Positions 38,101 to 45,551 of a stretch of 64,000 nt of DNA are shown here, one piece after another. Both the position numbers and the translations under genes were made by a program. Location: assembly GCF_904846185.1 (NCBI RefSeq), contig NZ_CAJGZQ010000003.1, forward strand, positions 124,001 to 188,000, given 5' to 3'. The stretch's first letter is position 1. Every line of letters begins with the position of its first letter. The stretch comes from Psychrobacter immobilis. Its GTDB lineage: Bacteria; Pseudomonadota; Gammaproteobacteria; Pseudomonadales; Moraxellaceae. The notes under the pieces are model-generated. The model saw only the letters and a list, made by a program, of their open reading frames with translations, did not search any database and was not told the origin of the DNA.

Positions 38101-39008
38101 GTTTGCGACAAATCATTTAGGAGTGACTGAGTGCGCTTGCTACTTTGAGCAAGGCTATTTAGTTCGATATACACTCTTATGATTAAGCTTCGAATAACGC
38201 TTGATGACAACTCAGCTTGCTGAGTGCGAGACTCTATTACTTGATCCAGCTGACTTAGCAATGACGCATAATGCTCAGGTAATGGGGTATCATTATGAGC
38301 AAGGTCATTTAGCCACAGTTCCGTTAAGTACCAAAGGCGTTGTAAGTCATCATGTTGAGTGGTCTGCCATAAGTATTGGCTGACTCTTTCTAGTGTAGTC
38401 AATAAGGACGGTTGATTGGTATTGGCACTCAATAACGCTTGTACTTGCTGTCGCCAAACCAGTAATAATTGTTGATAGTGATAATCAGCTAAATGCGTCG
38501 CCGTTCTATTCGCCGGCATCATCACTTCGATGCTATTGATACCGTCGATAATATGATCATCGATAGCATGATTATTTAGATTCTTATGCTGAGTATTCGC
38601 CAAGCTGACCGAGATATCTGGTGCTATCCCTAGTTTCGCTAGTGCTTGAGTAAGCTCCTCAGCAGCATTATCAATTAAAACGGTGTTGTGATTACCCATA
38701 CCTGCGTATTGATTCAACTCACGCTGTAGCAAGCGATGAGAAAACTGACCAATGCGGCGGTCGTTAGCAGAAATACTATCGCGACTGCTAACGTCTGCCA
38801 GCAAGCTCAGTTTATTGGCAAGATCTGCTAATAAATTAAGGCGAATCATCGTTAGCGCGCCACCAACCTGATGATAATGTTGCACCATCTGCTCGTAATC
38901 AGTGCTATCAGCGTCTAACTGCCAGCCATCAGATATCTGTGATAATTGCTGATTAAACAGTGGTAATAACCACTCAAGCGTCACTATGTCATTGGGCTGG
39001 TTTTTCAT
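32100..39008 (-). CDS. chpA: ChpA/PilL multi-Hpt hybrid histidine kinase
   Basis: A 2302-residue CheA-type kinase of the twitching-motility system. Phosphotransfer (Hpt) histidines in canonical motifs: H-T-L-K-G-S-G-R-M-V-G near residue 674 and again near 884, H-T-L-R-G-A-S-G near 1082, H-T-I-K-G-G-A-R-M near 1375 and 1553. The N-terminus has a related but degenerate Y-H-Q-V-G-G-A (His46), as in FimL-like domains. The kinase core has the N-box H-M-L-R-N-A-V-D-H-G-I-E (about 1877), D-D-G-R-G-I-D, and G-R-G-V-G-M-D-V. A CheW-like domain follows, then a C-terminal receiver with D in L-L-D-I-E-M-P-R-M-D-G (about 2224) and the Lys in M-G-K-P-F (about 2273). It signals to PilG and PilH, which drive pilus extension and retraction. 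Acidic linkers separate the Hpt domains. Confidence 0.96.
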   Translation of the reverse strand: MKNQPNDIVTLEWLLPLFNQQLSQISDGWQLDADSTDYEQMVQHYHQVGGALTMIRLNLLADLANKLSLLADVSSRDSISANDRRIGQFSHRLLQRELNQYAGMGNHNTVLIDNAAEELTQALAKLGIAPDISVSLANTQHKNLNNHAIDDHIIDGINSIEVMMPANRTATHLADYHYQQLLLVWRQQVQALLSANTNQPSLLTTLERVSQYLWQTTQHDDLQRLWYLTELWLNDLAHNDTPLPEHYASLLSQLDQVIESRTQQAELSSSVIRSLIIRVYIELNSLAQSSKRTQSLLNDLSQTSSTGPRFLPRILSELETLIFTLDKPDTLLVPLQKIQSQLEGRGWTYYVSQIHAIVTDIEQALSSETGFAQEQWQIERQLQELYNAIYHTEQTISLKIGDAASFTALSATFEDIETQSEESPATASVGGSLRELRIAVEDVKQSFHEYVQRQDIDLLPIAADFTDIGDAFADMGLPSIRQTMNDMSSIFTQLTIHEIDVLSWDVTQALAEGLTSIELLLDYLAQQVFDQQLLMRANEYTATAAQLLTHYIASPETIKDTFLTQKSVATNVLRYDDSGEIAPASSQNDVANQALTDVDNERVVGQDTADGDSTESDALTRAREQVKPDNFEMDAEIRDIFIEEVTEVIADLEDFLPIWQQDSKDLTPLTEVRRGFHTLKGSGRMVGAFSISEMAWSIENLLNRLLDKTLPVTDDVVNLVMDTAKRLPALVIDFEAQQSPSFDPAITILQSHNLMTQQPINAGLTILDAVTADSDSALELSHPFDDDAELLTALDMSNESNETTADSTKSTAVASLSAIDIPAILKPFMQETEQLAADAHDADPDIKEIFLEEADEVLAEIVPLYEDWRLLPADLSGLVDIRRGFHTLKGSGRMVGANYTAELAWAIENMLNRILDHSVAVSADMRQLIADVLAAYPAMLTVFENDSQNYPAMVPLWIACANAYSKQQGDEFSYSALYEQASNSSEDETIQASVLSSAIDEHSPTQDNLNTAIDTTLQTINSVNEMIAEAPIYLAPQSEEEKMFCEIFIDEAEGLWQDIDQFVDEHQDQSYIEVTDEIVRAFHTLRGASGSSALAAISEVSATIEHSLELLQQQDTAMNAQHLEALAKSATLMDGYLNNYKQNVQPQNISIEDAQSQQDIASLQAMLGEQYVISDDKVTADNKPTIEQLLDSNIDELLDAEWELDDALNHSETAHVQGYISQQISQIAYLANKAEAFPKFTSILNELGHAYAYLSDNIDTVRNIDTQSVLHAGHAQLVGLFDALAGSTSLKIDQQVIEDLQRIYQDDDSHGDEGIFVVRAVAAPELQLESIDTDAELLEIFLEEAQELDAALDESFNKWRTDISNINALKVLQRHLHTIKGGARMAGIRSIGDLTHEAESVYEAFVENRRIPTAQWLEIMQIVQDTMSLQVLHIVNHKKSFFASALIEQLQQFVKAQALPETVELIIPIPKTHFEPEAQSRVTNNAHLSADVSDTLSLDMMIKQSWANGLPDPDILSVFLEEAEELTNRNKYLQLFLKDTNNTTALQALQRDLHTIKGGARMVTAAGIADLAHEMESVYTDFVDNRRPATKKVLELLVASHDWLADAISILRQHVNPPTPALLIEALQQFSKNPDSLKQIPKESLQSQHEALFIAREQQDSQYLAKDISEMPSMLSSTGEEDQSANNNEMIRISGGLIEHMINLSGESAINRARIDMGMSSLTNSIEDMGITVQRLADQLRRMEIELEAQILSQIDDELINHEGFDPLEMDQYSSLNQLSKSLTESASDLIDINHTLLEKTRDSESLLLQLSRTQTELQDGLMNSRMVPFTRLTPRLERIVRQTANELNKSVELTIINADDEMDRTILERITSPLEHMLRNAVDHGIENTSTRLKAGKERSGRITLEVNREGSEIVIQLIDDGRGIDVEAVRNKAISQGLIDANDNSLTDLDIMQYIFHAGLSTSKQVTQISGRGVGMDVVISEIRQLGGAVSVVSELGKGSRFTMRLPLTVAVSDALVVRAADRYYAIPLVQIERVVRINPEKLYDYYQSGDATLNFEDVDYRVRYLNEILSGNELNELVVNTNTSLPLIIIKNRSGQNIALQVDQIAGSRIEVVVKPLGQQLSNLPGISAATIMGDGSVMLILDLIALMRNAQLVKNISQSADSKRSRLEFKSTILVVDDSVTVRKVTSRFLERQGFTVAVAKDGIDAIEILQDMIPDMILLDIEMPRMDGFEVATQVRHSKRLQHIPIIMITSRTGEKHRERALEIGVNDYMGKPFQEQELLNKIQHILGQKVSLTYEG

Positions 39009-39038
39009 AGGGTTATCCTAACTTGTCTAGGCACTAAT

Positions 39039-40031
39039 CTAGACATTAATTTTTTGCCACACATTAACCTGTGGGTGCGCAATACGGCGCATATTTGAAG
39101 GACGCCAAAACAACGCCTCACCTGGAGCCAATATAATATATCCACCTAACGCACACTGCTCTGATAGCCTTGCCAAAATATCACGCTGATCAAACTTGCG
39201 AAAATATAGCAGCATATTTTGACAGATAATGACATGCTGAAGGTGCGAAGTGGGTGGTTTTTGCTCAATAATATTGTGTAAAGCGAAGCTAACATAGCGT
39301 CGTAACGTTGACGCAATCTGCCAGTCTGCCTGAGTGCCAGTCATCGTCTTTTTTGCGGTAGACACCTTATAAAAATGCGATTGACTGATATCACACTTAG
39401 CTCGCAATGACTGAACGAACTGCTGGCACAGGTCTGGAATTAACGTCTGCTGCCGCTTATCATACTGCCCTAGTCGTGCTTTTGTAATGGCTTGTTGGCT
39501 AACATCTGTACCCAATATCGTATAATTAATCAATTGTTCAGAAGCCAAGCTCATCGCCAATGACCATGTTTCTTGCCCACTGGCACAACCAACACTCCAA
39601 ATGCGAAATAAATCATTAGCATCATTGTTGTGACCACGATCAGTACTAGTGGCAGTAAGCTGCTGGCGCTGATGCTGTAATGCACACTTTGTGACAAAAT
39701 CGATAGAAGGCATATGGCGAAAAAAACGACTTTCGTGAATCAGTACTTTATCCAATAACTGCTGGCGTACTTCATCATTTTTTGGTAGTTGACACCACAG
39801 CTTTCCAACTGTCAATCCATGTGATAATGCCGTGTGTTCAATCGCATTTATCAACCATTGCAGCTGGACATTGGGTAGAACGAAACCAATCTCTTGTTCT
39901 ATATATCGCTGCCACTGCTGCACATCAAAACTGTCTGTCTGCAGCAAACCCTTAATCAACGAGGGTTTGACTGCTTTGATGGAATTGCTGTCTGGTTGAG
40001 TAAAATTATTCACGTCACCTGCTATAGTCAC
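39039..40031 (-). CDS. pilK: CheR-type receptor methyltransferase PilK
   Basis: A 330-residue SAM-dependent methyltransferase. The N-terminal helical domain ends in I-H-E-S-R-F-F-R-H, which is the CheR signature. Motif I is S-V-G-C-A-S-G-Q-E-T-W-S, and I-I-C-Q-N-M-L-L-Y-F is the CheR catalytic region. It methylates glutamates on PilJ and is opposed by ChpB. The start is a GTG at 40031 with no good ribosome site; a second in-frame GTG at 40013 comes soon after CAGGTGA and may be the true start. It lies 30 bp before chpA in the pilGHIJK-chpA order. Confidence 0.92.
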   Translation of the reverse strand: MTIAGDVNNFTQPDSNSIKAVKPSLIKGLLQTDSFDVQQWQRYIEQEIGFVLPNVQLQWLINAIEHTALSHGLTVGKLWCQLPKNDEVRQQLLDKVLIHESRFFRHMPSIDFVTKCALQHQRQQLTATSTDRGHNNDANDLFRIWSVGCASGQETWSLAMSLASEQLINYTILGTDVSQQAITKARLGQYDKRQQTLIPDLCQQFVQSLRAKCDISQSHFYKVSTAKKTMTGTQADWQIASTLRRYVSFALHNIIEQKPPTSHLQHVIICQNMLLYFRKFDQRDILARLSEQCALGGYIILAPGEALFWRPSNMRRIAHPQVNVWQKINV

Positions 40032-40125
40032 TGCTGCAAATCATCGTATCTGCACAGTATATTATTAACACATTAATTTAAAAACGGTCAGTGGTCTAAC
40101 ACCTACTTGACGTTAACACTTGTCA

Positions 40126-41538
40126 TTACACATTTGCTGATAACGCTTCTTCGGTATCCAACATCTCATTTTCTAGTAGCTCATCATCGTTTGATACTTT
40201 AAAACCAGTGACTGACTCTTGCAATGCTGCAGCCATTTCGCTCAGCTCACCAATAGAGCGCGCGGTTGCCATTGTGCCAGAAGAGGTTTGTGAGGTAATA
40301 TCTTGAATAATATTCATCGTATGAGAGATGTGACCAGCAGATTCTGCCTGCTGCAAAGCGGCGTTTGAGATGTTTTGAATCAAGTCAGCCAAGGTACTAG
40401 AAACGCTCTGCACTTCTTCTAGGGCTTCACCAGCATCTTTTGCCAAACGTGCACCGCGCACAACTTCAGAGGTCGTCGATTCCATTGACATAACTGCTTC
40501 GTTGGTATCTGCCTGAATGGTTTTTACCAAGGTTTCAATCTGTTTGGTAGCGTTAGCTGAACGCTCAGCAAGACGTTGGACTTCATCAGCAACGACTGCA
40601 AAGCCTCGACCAGCCTCACCTGCCATCGATGCCTGAATAGCAGCATTCAATGCCAAAACGTTGGTCTGGTCAGCAATATCATTAATCAAACCAACGATAT
40701 CACCAATTTCTTGCGAAGACTCACCCAGACGCTTAATACGTTTTGAGGTCTCTTGAATCTGATCACGAATCACGTTCATACCTTCAATAGAGCGCTGTAC
40801 AACTTCCGCTCCATTATGAGAGATAGCTACTGAGCGCTGAGCAACGGTCGCTGATTCTGAAGCGTTGTTCGAAACTTGGTCAATCGATACTGTCATCTCA
40901 TTAATAGCCGCTGATACACCAGCAATTTCTTGTGCTTGGTGCTCAGACGCTTCAGCAAGTTCGACTGCATTCATCTGTGTTTGGTCTGAAGACTGCGAAA
41001 CGCGGTCAGCCGTGTTGTTAATAACCAAAACCAATTGACGTAATTGGTCAATCGCAAAGTTTACTGAGTCAGCAATTGCCCCAGTAAAATCTTCTGATAC
41101 GGTGGCATTAACCGTCAAATCACCTTCTGCTAAATCACCCAATTCATCAAGTAAACGTAGAATAGCAATCTGGTTACGTTCGTTTTCTTCTTGAATTTGA
41201 CGCGCTCGCTCAGATTCCGCTTCTGCTTCCTGACGACGACGCAAGGTTTCTTTTTCAATGAGTAGACGCTCTGATCCCCCACGCTGCTTCAGTAACTGAT
41301 ACAGAGCAAAGAGGATGCCTAATACCCCTACGACAAATATAATCGCTGGTAAAGTAACGGATTGATTAAAATCAGCCAAGTACTGACTTACTGACGATAA
41401 CGAATTGACCAGCCAAATCAGGCAGGCCACACTTATTAGCACAAAAAACCCTAACAATAACTTCCACTTGCTATTAGCGTCCTTGCCATCTGTTGTATTG
41501 GTCGTACCAGCTACAGGTTTCTTTATAACATCACTCAT
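40126..41538 (-). CDS. pilJ: Methyl-accepting chemotaxis protein PilJ, minimal sensor form
   Basis: A 470-residue receptor in the pilJ position. The hydrophobic segments lie at about residues 27-45 and 63-82, with only about 17 residues between them, so there is almost no periplasmic sensor. P. aeruginosa PilJ has about 680 residues and large periplasmic helices. A HAMP-like region (about 105-190) and the signalling hairpin follow, with the conserved tip [21 protein letters not shown] (written residue by residue). The start at 41538 follows AAAGGAA; the TTG at 41556 is rejected. It works with PilI and ChpA. Loss of the sensor part suggests a signal from the cytoplasm or the membrane. Confidence 0.9.
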   Translation of the reverse strand: MSDVIKKPVAGTTNTTDGKDANSKWKLLLGFFVLISVACLIWLVNSLSSVSQYLADFNQSVTLPAIIFVVGVLGILFALYQLLKQRGGSERLLIEKETLRRRQEAEAESERARQIQEENERNQIAILRLLDELGDLAEGDLTVNATVSEDFTGAIADSVNFAIDQLRQLVLVINNTADRVSQSSDQTQMNAVELAEASEHQAQEIAGVSAAINEMTVSIDQVSNNASESATVAQRSVAISHNGAEVVQRSIEGMNVIRDQIQETSKRIKRLGESSQEIGDIVGLINDIADQTNVLALNAAIQASMAGEAGRGFAVVADEVQRLAERSANATKQIETLVKTIQADTNEAVMSMESTTSEVVRGARLAKDAGEALEEVQSVSSTLADLIQNISNAALQQAESAGHISHTMNIIQDITSQTSSGTMATARSIGELSEMAAALQESVTGFKVSNDDELLENEMLDTEEALSANV

Positions 41539-41715
41539 CGTACGTATTCCTTTCAAACAATCATCAAAGTCTCATCGTGACTGACTTTGACAATCTTATT
41601 GTTATAAAAACAACAGTGATTAGCAAAGCCTGTATGAATACTGACACCCAACCGTATCATGTCATTCGCTATTATTTCGTCATCGTTATAGCAGCCAGAT
41701 AGCTGTTATCGACTG

Positions 41716-42246
41716 CTATATTGCAGCATCGGTATACTGCAAGTCTTGTGCGAGCAGGCTTGGCATAAAAACATACCAATCTTGCTCATTTTTAAAGAAC
41801 TTGCCGTGATTATAAGGAGCAAAGGGCGAATTAGGCTCTATAGCTTCTGTACGGTATTGATCATGCGTAAATTGTTCAATCCCAATTACTTGATCCACTA
41901 ACAGTCCTGAAAAGAGATTGTCATGTTCAATGACAATGACTTTGCGTTGGCTCATTTGTGTTAAACGACTAGGGACCTGTAGAAACTGAGACAAATCGGT
42001 GATTGGCAATAGGCGTCCGCGGATATTGGCGATGCCTAGCATCCAAGGCTTCACTAGAGGCAAGCTGGTATACTCTGGCATGGCCAATACTTCTGATACT
42101 TGACCCATCGGTGCAACTAACCGCTGTCCGCCAATCTCGAATACCACACCTTGCCAGTCATACTCTTGTCCACCGCGGCGACCACTTTTGCGCGCGCGTG
42201 CCAAGTCTGCTAAACGCAGAAGCTCAATAAACCCTCTGGAAGCCAC
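41716..42246 (-). CDS. pilI: CheW-type adaptor PilI
   Basis: A 176-residue CheW-family scaffold that links the receptor PilJ to the kinase ChpA. Characteristic segments: V-V-F-E-I-G-G-Q-R-L-V-A-P-M-G-Q-V-S-E-V, W-M-L-G-I-A-N-I-R-G-R-L-L-P-I-T-D-L (both given residue by residue), and the C-terminal Q-D-W-Y-V-F-M-P. The N-terminal 30 residues are basic (A-R-A-R-K-S-G-R-R-G-G). The start is GTG, 7 bases after GGAG, which is inside the pilH stop region; the gap is only 3 bases. Confidence 0.93.
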   Translation of the reverse strand: MASRGFIELLRLADLARARKSGRRGGQEYDWQGVVFEIGGQRLVAPMGQVSEVLAMPEYTSLPLVKPWMLGIANIRGRLLPITDLSQFLQVPSRLTQMSQRKVIVIEHDNLFSGLLVDQVIGIEQFTHDQYRTEAIEPNSPFAPYNHGKFFKNEQDWYVFMPSLLAQDLQYTDAAI

Positions 42247-42249
42247 AAT

Positions 42250-42612
42250 CTACTCCATTACTTTACGAATAATATTAACCAATCCATTTTCGTCAACGGG
42301 CTTAGCCATATACTCTTTAGCGCCTTGGCGTTTTCCCCAAACTCGATCGGTTTCCTGATTTTTGGTACTGATCATAATCACTGGAATATGCGCGGTGGTT
42401 TTACCTCGAGTAATTTTGCGAGTGGCCTGAAAACCGTTCATCTCAGGCATAACCACGTCCATTAAAATGACATCTGGTAAGTGATCAATGGCCATCTGGC
42501 AACCTTGCTCACCATTTATAGCCTCTAATACTTTGAAATTATGTCTGGCAAGCATGTCGCGAAATTTCGCCATCTCAGATGGTGAGTCGTCAATGACTAA
42601 AACTGTAGTCAT
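42250..42612 (-). CDS. pilH: Single-domain response regulator PilH
   Basis: A 120-residue CheY-like receiver. Phosphoacceptor Asp is in V-I-L-M-D-V-V-M-P-E-M-N-G; acidic residues are in V-L-V-I-D-D-S-P-S, and the Lys is in Y-M-A-K-P-V. AAAGGAAAT precedes the ATG. In the Pseudomonas system PilH modulates signalling and opposes or follows PilG. It lies 3 bases before pilI but 282 bp after pilG, a longer gap than usual in this operon. Confidence 0.93.
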   Translation of the reverse strand: MTTVLVIDDSPSEMAKFRDMLARHNFKVLEAINGEQGCQMAIDHLPDVILMDVVMPEMNGFQATRKITRGKTTAHIPVIMISTKNQETDRVWGKRQGAKEYMAKPVDENGLVNIIRKVME

Positions 42613-42894
42613 AGGAATTTCCTTTATTTTCGAAAGTATCCATAAGGATATGTTGTTATATTATTGAGACAATCCGACTGAAAGTAGCACGCCAACCATG
42701 AATGGCAGGGCAACTCTCTTAACAGTTTCGGTTAAATATTGAGCAGTTATTAGTAATATTTTATCAATACTAAACCTCTTAACCGTAATGCCTAGCCTAA
42801 TTTATCTGATTCTATATAAAGCATAGCAATGCATAAATCATACCAACTCGTAAGACGTTATTTAACGATATATCTACAAGCGGACTCATTTATA

Positions 42895-43272
42895 TTAGCG
42901 GTACTGATTAATTGCCTCGAACAGCTCATCTTTACTAAATGGCTTGGTCAGATACTCATCTGAACCCACAATACGACCACGCGCTTTGTCAAATAAGCCA
43001 TCTTTAGACGACAACATAATCACAGGTTTGCTGGCATAATCAGGGTTGTTTTTTATTAGCGCACAAGTCTGATAGCCATCCAAACGCGGCATCATAATGT
43101 CGACAAAAATAATATCTGGATTGTTATCGACAATTTTTGCTAAAGCATCAAAACCATCAATGGCGGTCACAACTTCGCAACCCGCTTTTTGTAATAAAGT
43201 CTCTGCGGTACGGCGAATGGTTTTTGAATCATCAATCACCATTACTTTTAAACCATCAAAATTATTTTCCAT
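42895..43272 (-). CDS. pilG: Single-domain response regulator PilG
   Basis: A 125-residue CheY-like receiver, first gene of the Pil-Chp operon. Its N-terminus G-L-K-V-M-V-I-D-D-S-K-T-I-R-R-T (16 residues) is a PilG hallmark. Asp is in I-I-F-V-D-I-M-M-P-R-L-D-G and the Lys in Y-L-T-K-P-F. Phosphorylated PilG promotes pilus extension in relatives. ATAGGA precedes the ATG. Promoter signals must lie in the 43273-43940 region. Confidence 0.95.
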   Translation of the reverse strand: MENNFDGLKVMVIDDSKTIRRTAETLLQKAGCEVVTAIDGFDALAKIVDNNPDIIFVDIMMPRLDGYQTCALIKNNPDYASKPVIMLSSKDGLFDKARGRIVGSDEYLTKPFSKDELFEAINQYR

Positions 43273-43940
43273 TATCAGTGTCCTATAAACGACTATTTAT
43301 TCTTAATACCATCCATCAATGCAAAAATTTAACGGTTATTTCAACCTGTCATATCATTCATTATTGGACTGATATGAGACGCTAAATTTGCATTACCATA
43401 TGTTATGACAGTCGACATATCATCTGCCAGTATCTGCCTGTCAAACAGAGCGTCAACATGGGCTACTATACGCACTTTCTAATTAATAAGCTTACTAAAT
43501 TGCGCCAAATCTATGGCTTTTTAGACGACTTATTTTGCTTTTATTATCGTCCACTGCAACCGTATTTGGTCTAAAACAAGGTAAAGTACCTTTTATTACT
43601 GATGACCTTGACGATAAAAGAGGTAAGCCCGAAGTAGAAGAACCATCAACCTTATGATATTTCTGCATTATATAGAAACGCTTGGCACATTGCTGAATAA
43701 TTTTCTTTTGTGATAAAAATGTATCATTGTATTTTGTTATGTTTGTTTTAGCACAGTTATCGACTAATTTCCAGTTATGAATGAGCCAATATTCGAACTG
43801 GTCAGTAATATAAAAATTTGTTCAGACTTGCTGTCACTCCTAGCTTAGCTAATGACTGGATTTAGTAGACTTAATGTCAGCGGTTTATTAAGTTTTCCGC
43901 ACTTATTTCACCCAGTGGCAATTCACTATATAATAAAACG
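43273..43940. other. Intergenic region upstream of pilG, possible small ORF
   Basis: The 668-bp divergent gap between pilG and the adaptor gene holds no sure gene. A plus-strand open frame from about 43535 (TTG) to 43657 (TGA) would give a hydrophobic start L-L-L-L-S-S-T-A-T-V-F-G-L followed by a charged tail (I-T-D-D-L-D-D-K-R-G-K-P-E-V-E-E-P). It reads like a small exported protein or a gene remnant, but has no ribosome site. No terminator or repeat is visible. Confidence 0.3.
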
Positions 43941-45254
43941 ATGACTACTATGGTGACTGCTATGATGGCTTCTAAATTTTTAAAAAATAGCACCTATCTA
44001 CTGAGTGCTTTTCTTCTTGCTGCCTGTCAGCCATCACCGCCTACCAATGAGCCTGTGACTGCAGAAAACAGTGAGACTGTAGATACCCCTATTGTCATTA
44101 CCGACGATAGTGTGACCATGACGCCAGATCATATATTGAGCATAAAACCTTCACGTTATCAGCCCAGCCTTGGTTTACAAGGTAAGATCGAACCTATCAA
44201 ACAGACTAAACTTATCGCTGCATACCCCATTAACGTCGAAGAAATACTGGTTACTGAGGGTCAATGGGTAGAAAAAGATATGCCGCTGCTTATTGTTCGA
44301 CGCGTGCAATCAGAAAGCAAAACAGTAGATGCATCCAACCCAGCCAAGGAGCAATCTTCGGCATCGAACAGCGTTGCCCCAGATTCTGAGATGACGAACG
44401 ATGCGGTTGATGTAAAGCAAACACACTCACAAAAAACGGACGCTAGCTCAAAACCAAATCAGCCTACAGCAGAAAATGGTGCAACAACCACTAAAAACGA
44501 CCCAATTGCTAACAAAGAAGAGGCAGCAGCAAACGCCACAGTGGGCACTCCTAAAAACGCAGTCGGCAATCCTAAAAACAATGACCAAACCAGCGCTAAT
44601 AGCACGGCGAGCTCAAAACCGCAGCAGAATCAGTATAATTTGGTCACTGTGCGCGCCAGTTTTTCTGGTCGTGTAAAAAACTTATATGCCAAAGCAGGTC
44701 AAAGACTAGAGGCGCGCACGCCTTTATTACAGCTTAGCGATGAAACTAAATTACACTTTATCGCGACCCTACCTATTCAAGCAGAACCGCAACTTTCGGT
44801 TGGTCAGACTGTCAATTTTACAGCTGAAGGTATGTCGGAACAGTTCACAGGACAAGTCAGTAAACTGACAGCGACCAGCCAGCCGAAAAAGCTGTTGGTC
44901 TATGTTAACGTCATTGACAATGAAGCAAGTCGAGACAAGTTATTGCCAGATATGAAAGTCACGGGGCGGGTTAATTATGGTCAAATAGATGTGGGCACTA
45001 TCGTACCTAAGCGCGCGTTGCACGATGTTGACTTGACAGAATTACAAACGTCACCATATAAGCCTCTGTCACCGTTAACTGCTAACGTGTGGATTATTGG
45101 ACAGGATCAGCGCCTAACACGCCAGCCTATTGAAGTAGTCGAATATGACCCTATCACAAAGCAATATTTAATTGCGGGTATTAGCAACGACAGTTTGATT
45201 TGTTTGGCTGATTTACCAGCTGATGCTAAAGGTAAAAAAGTCAATGTCTCATAG
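43941..45254 (+). CDS. Orphan efflux-type periplasmic adaptor lipoprotein with disordered insert
   Basis: A 437-residue membrane-fusion-like protein. The signal peptide ends L-L-A-A-C (lipidated Cys29). The first lipoyl half is at about residues 78-120 (I-N-V-E-E-I-L-V-T-E-G-Q-W-V-E-K-D-M-P-L-L), the second half at about 234-266 (F-S-G-R-V-K-N-L-Y-A-K-A-G-Q-R-L). Between them the usual coiled-coil hairpin is replaced by about 110 residues rich in Ala, Ser, Thr, Asn, Lys and Gln (122-231). A beta-barrel and a membrane-proximal domain follow. RND or ABC pump partners are absent here. The start at 43941 is uncertain; other in-frame ATGs follow within 30 bp. Next comes a two-component system on the same strand. 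Confidence 0.8.
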   Translation: MTTMVTAMMASKFLKNSTYLLSAFLLAACQPSPPTNEPVTAENSETVDTPIVITDDSVTMTPDHILSIKPSRYQPSLGLQGKIEPIKQTKLIAAYPINVEEILVTEGQWVEKDMPLLIVRRVQSESKTVDASNPAKEQSSASNSVAPDSEMTNDAVDVKQTHSQKTDASSKPNQPTAENGATTTKNDPIANKEEAAANATVGTPKNAVGNPKNNDQTSANSTASSKPQQNQYNLVTVRASFSGRVKNLYAKAGQRLEARTPLLQLSDETKLHFIATLPIQAEPQLSVGQTVNFTAEGMSEQFTGQVSKLTATSQPKKLLVYVNVIDNEASRDKLLPDMKVTGRVNYGQIDVGTIVPKRALHDVDLTELQTSPYKPLSPLTANVWIIGQDQRLTRQPIEVVEYDPITKQYLIAGISNDSLICLADLPADAKGKKVNVS

Positions 45255-45366
45255 CTATGCATGCCGACAGTTACATTGTGTAGAAACATTAACAAAGCCT
45301 CTCTTGTTTTGTAACTGCGTAATTAGGCAATATGACCGTACAATATATAGCATTAACCGAGTATTC

Positions 45367-45430
45367 TGAATCATTGGTATTAAATGATTCAATATCTTGA
45401 AAGTTTGAGAAATCTTAGAAAGTTTGAGAA
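45367..45430 (+). promoter_or_regulatory. Inverted repeat and direct repeats upstream of the response regulator
   Basis: A perfect 9-bp inverted repeat (TGAATCATT, 7-base loop, AATGATTCA; 45367-45391) is followed by two identical 13-mers GAAAGTTTGAGAA at 45399 and 45418, 19 bp apart. OmpR-family regulators often bind direct repeats, so autoregulation is possible. Confidence 0.45.
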
Positions 45431-45551
45431 CCTAGAGGCTTAATCGTTTAACTGTTTAAGATCCTAAAATCAGCGATGTATTTATCGTGATACAAAATAT
45501 CAAAACAGATGAAACGTTTGGCCAACCATAACAACAACTAGAGGATAACCC

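Noticed and set aside
43941..45254. Part of an RND efflux operon
   Set aside because: No transporter or outer-membrane channel gene is adjacent; the downstream genes are a two-component system.
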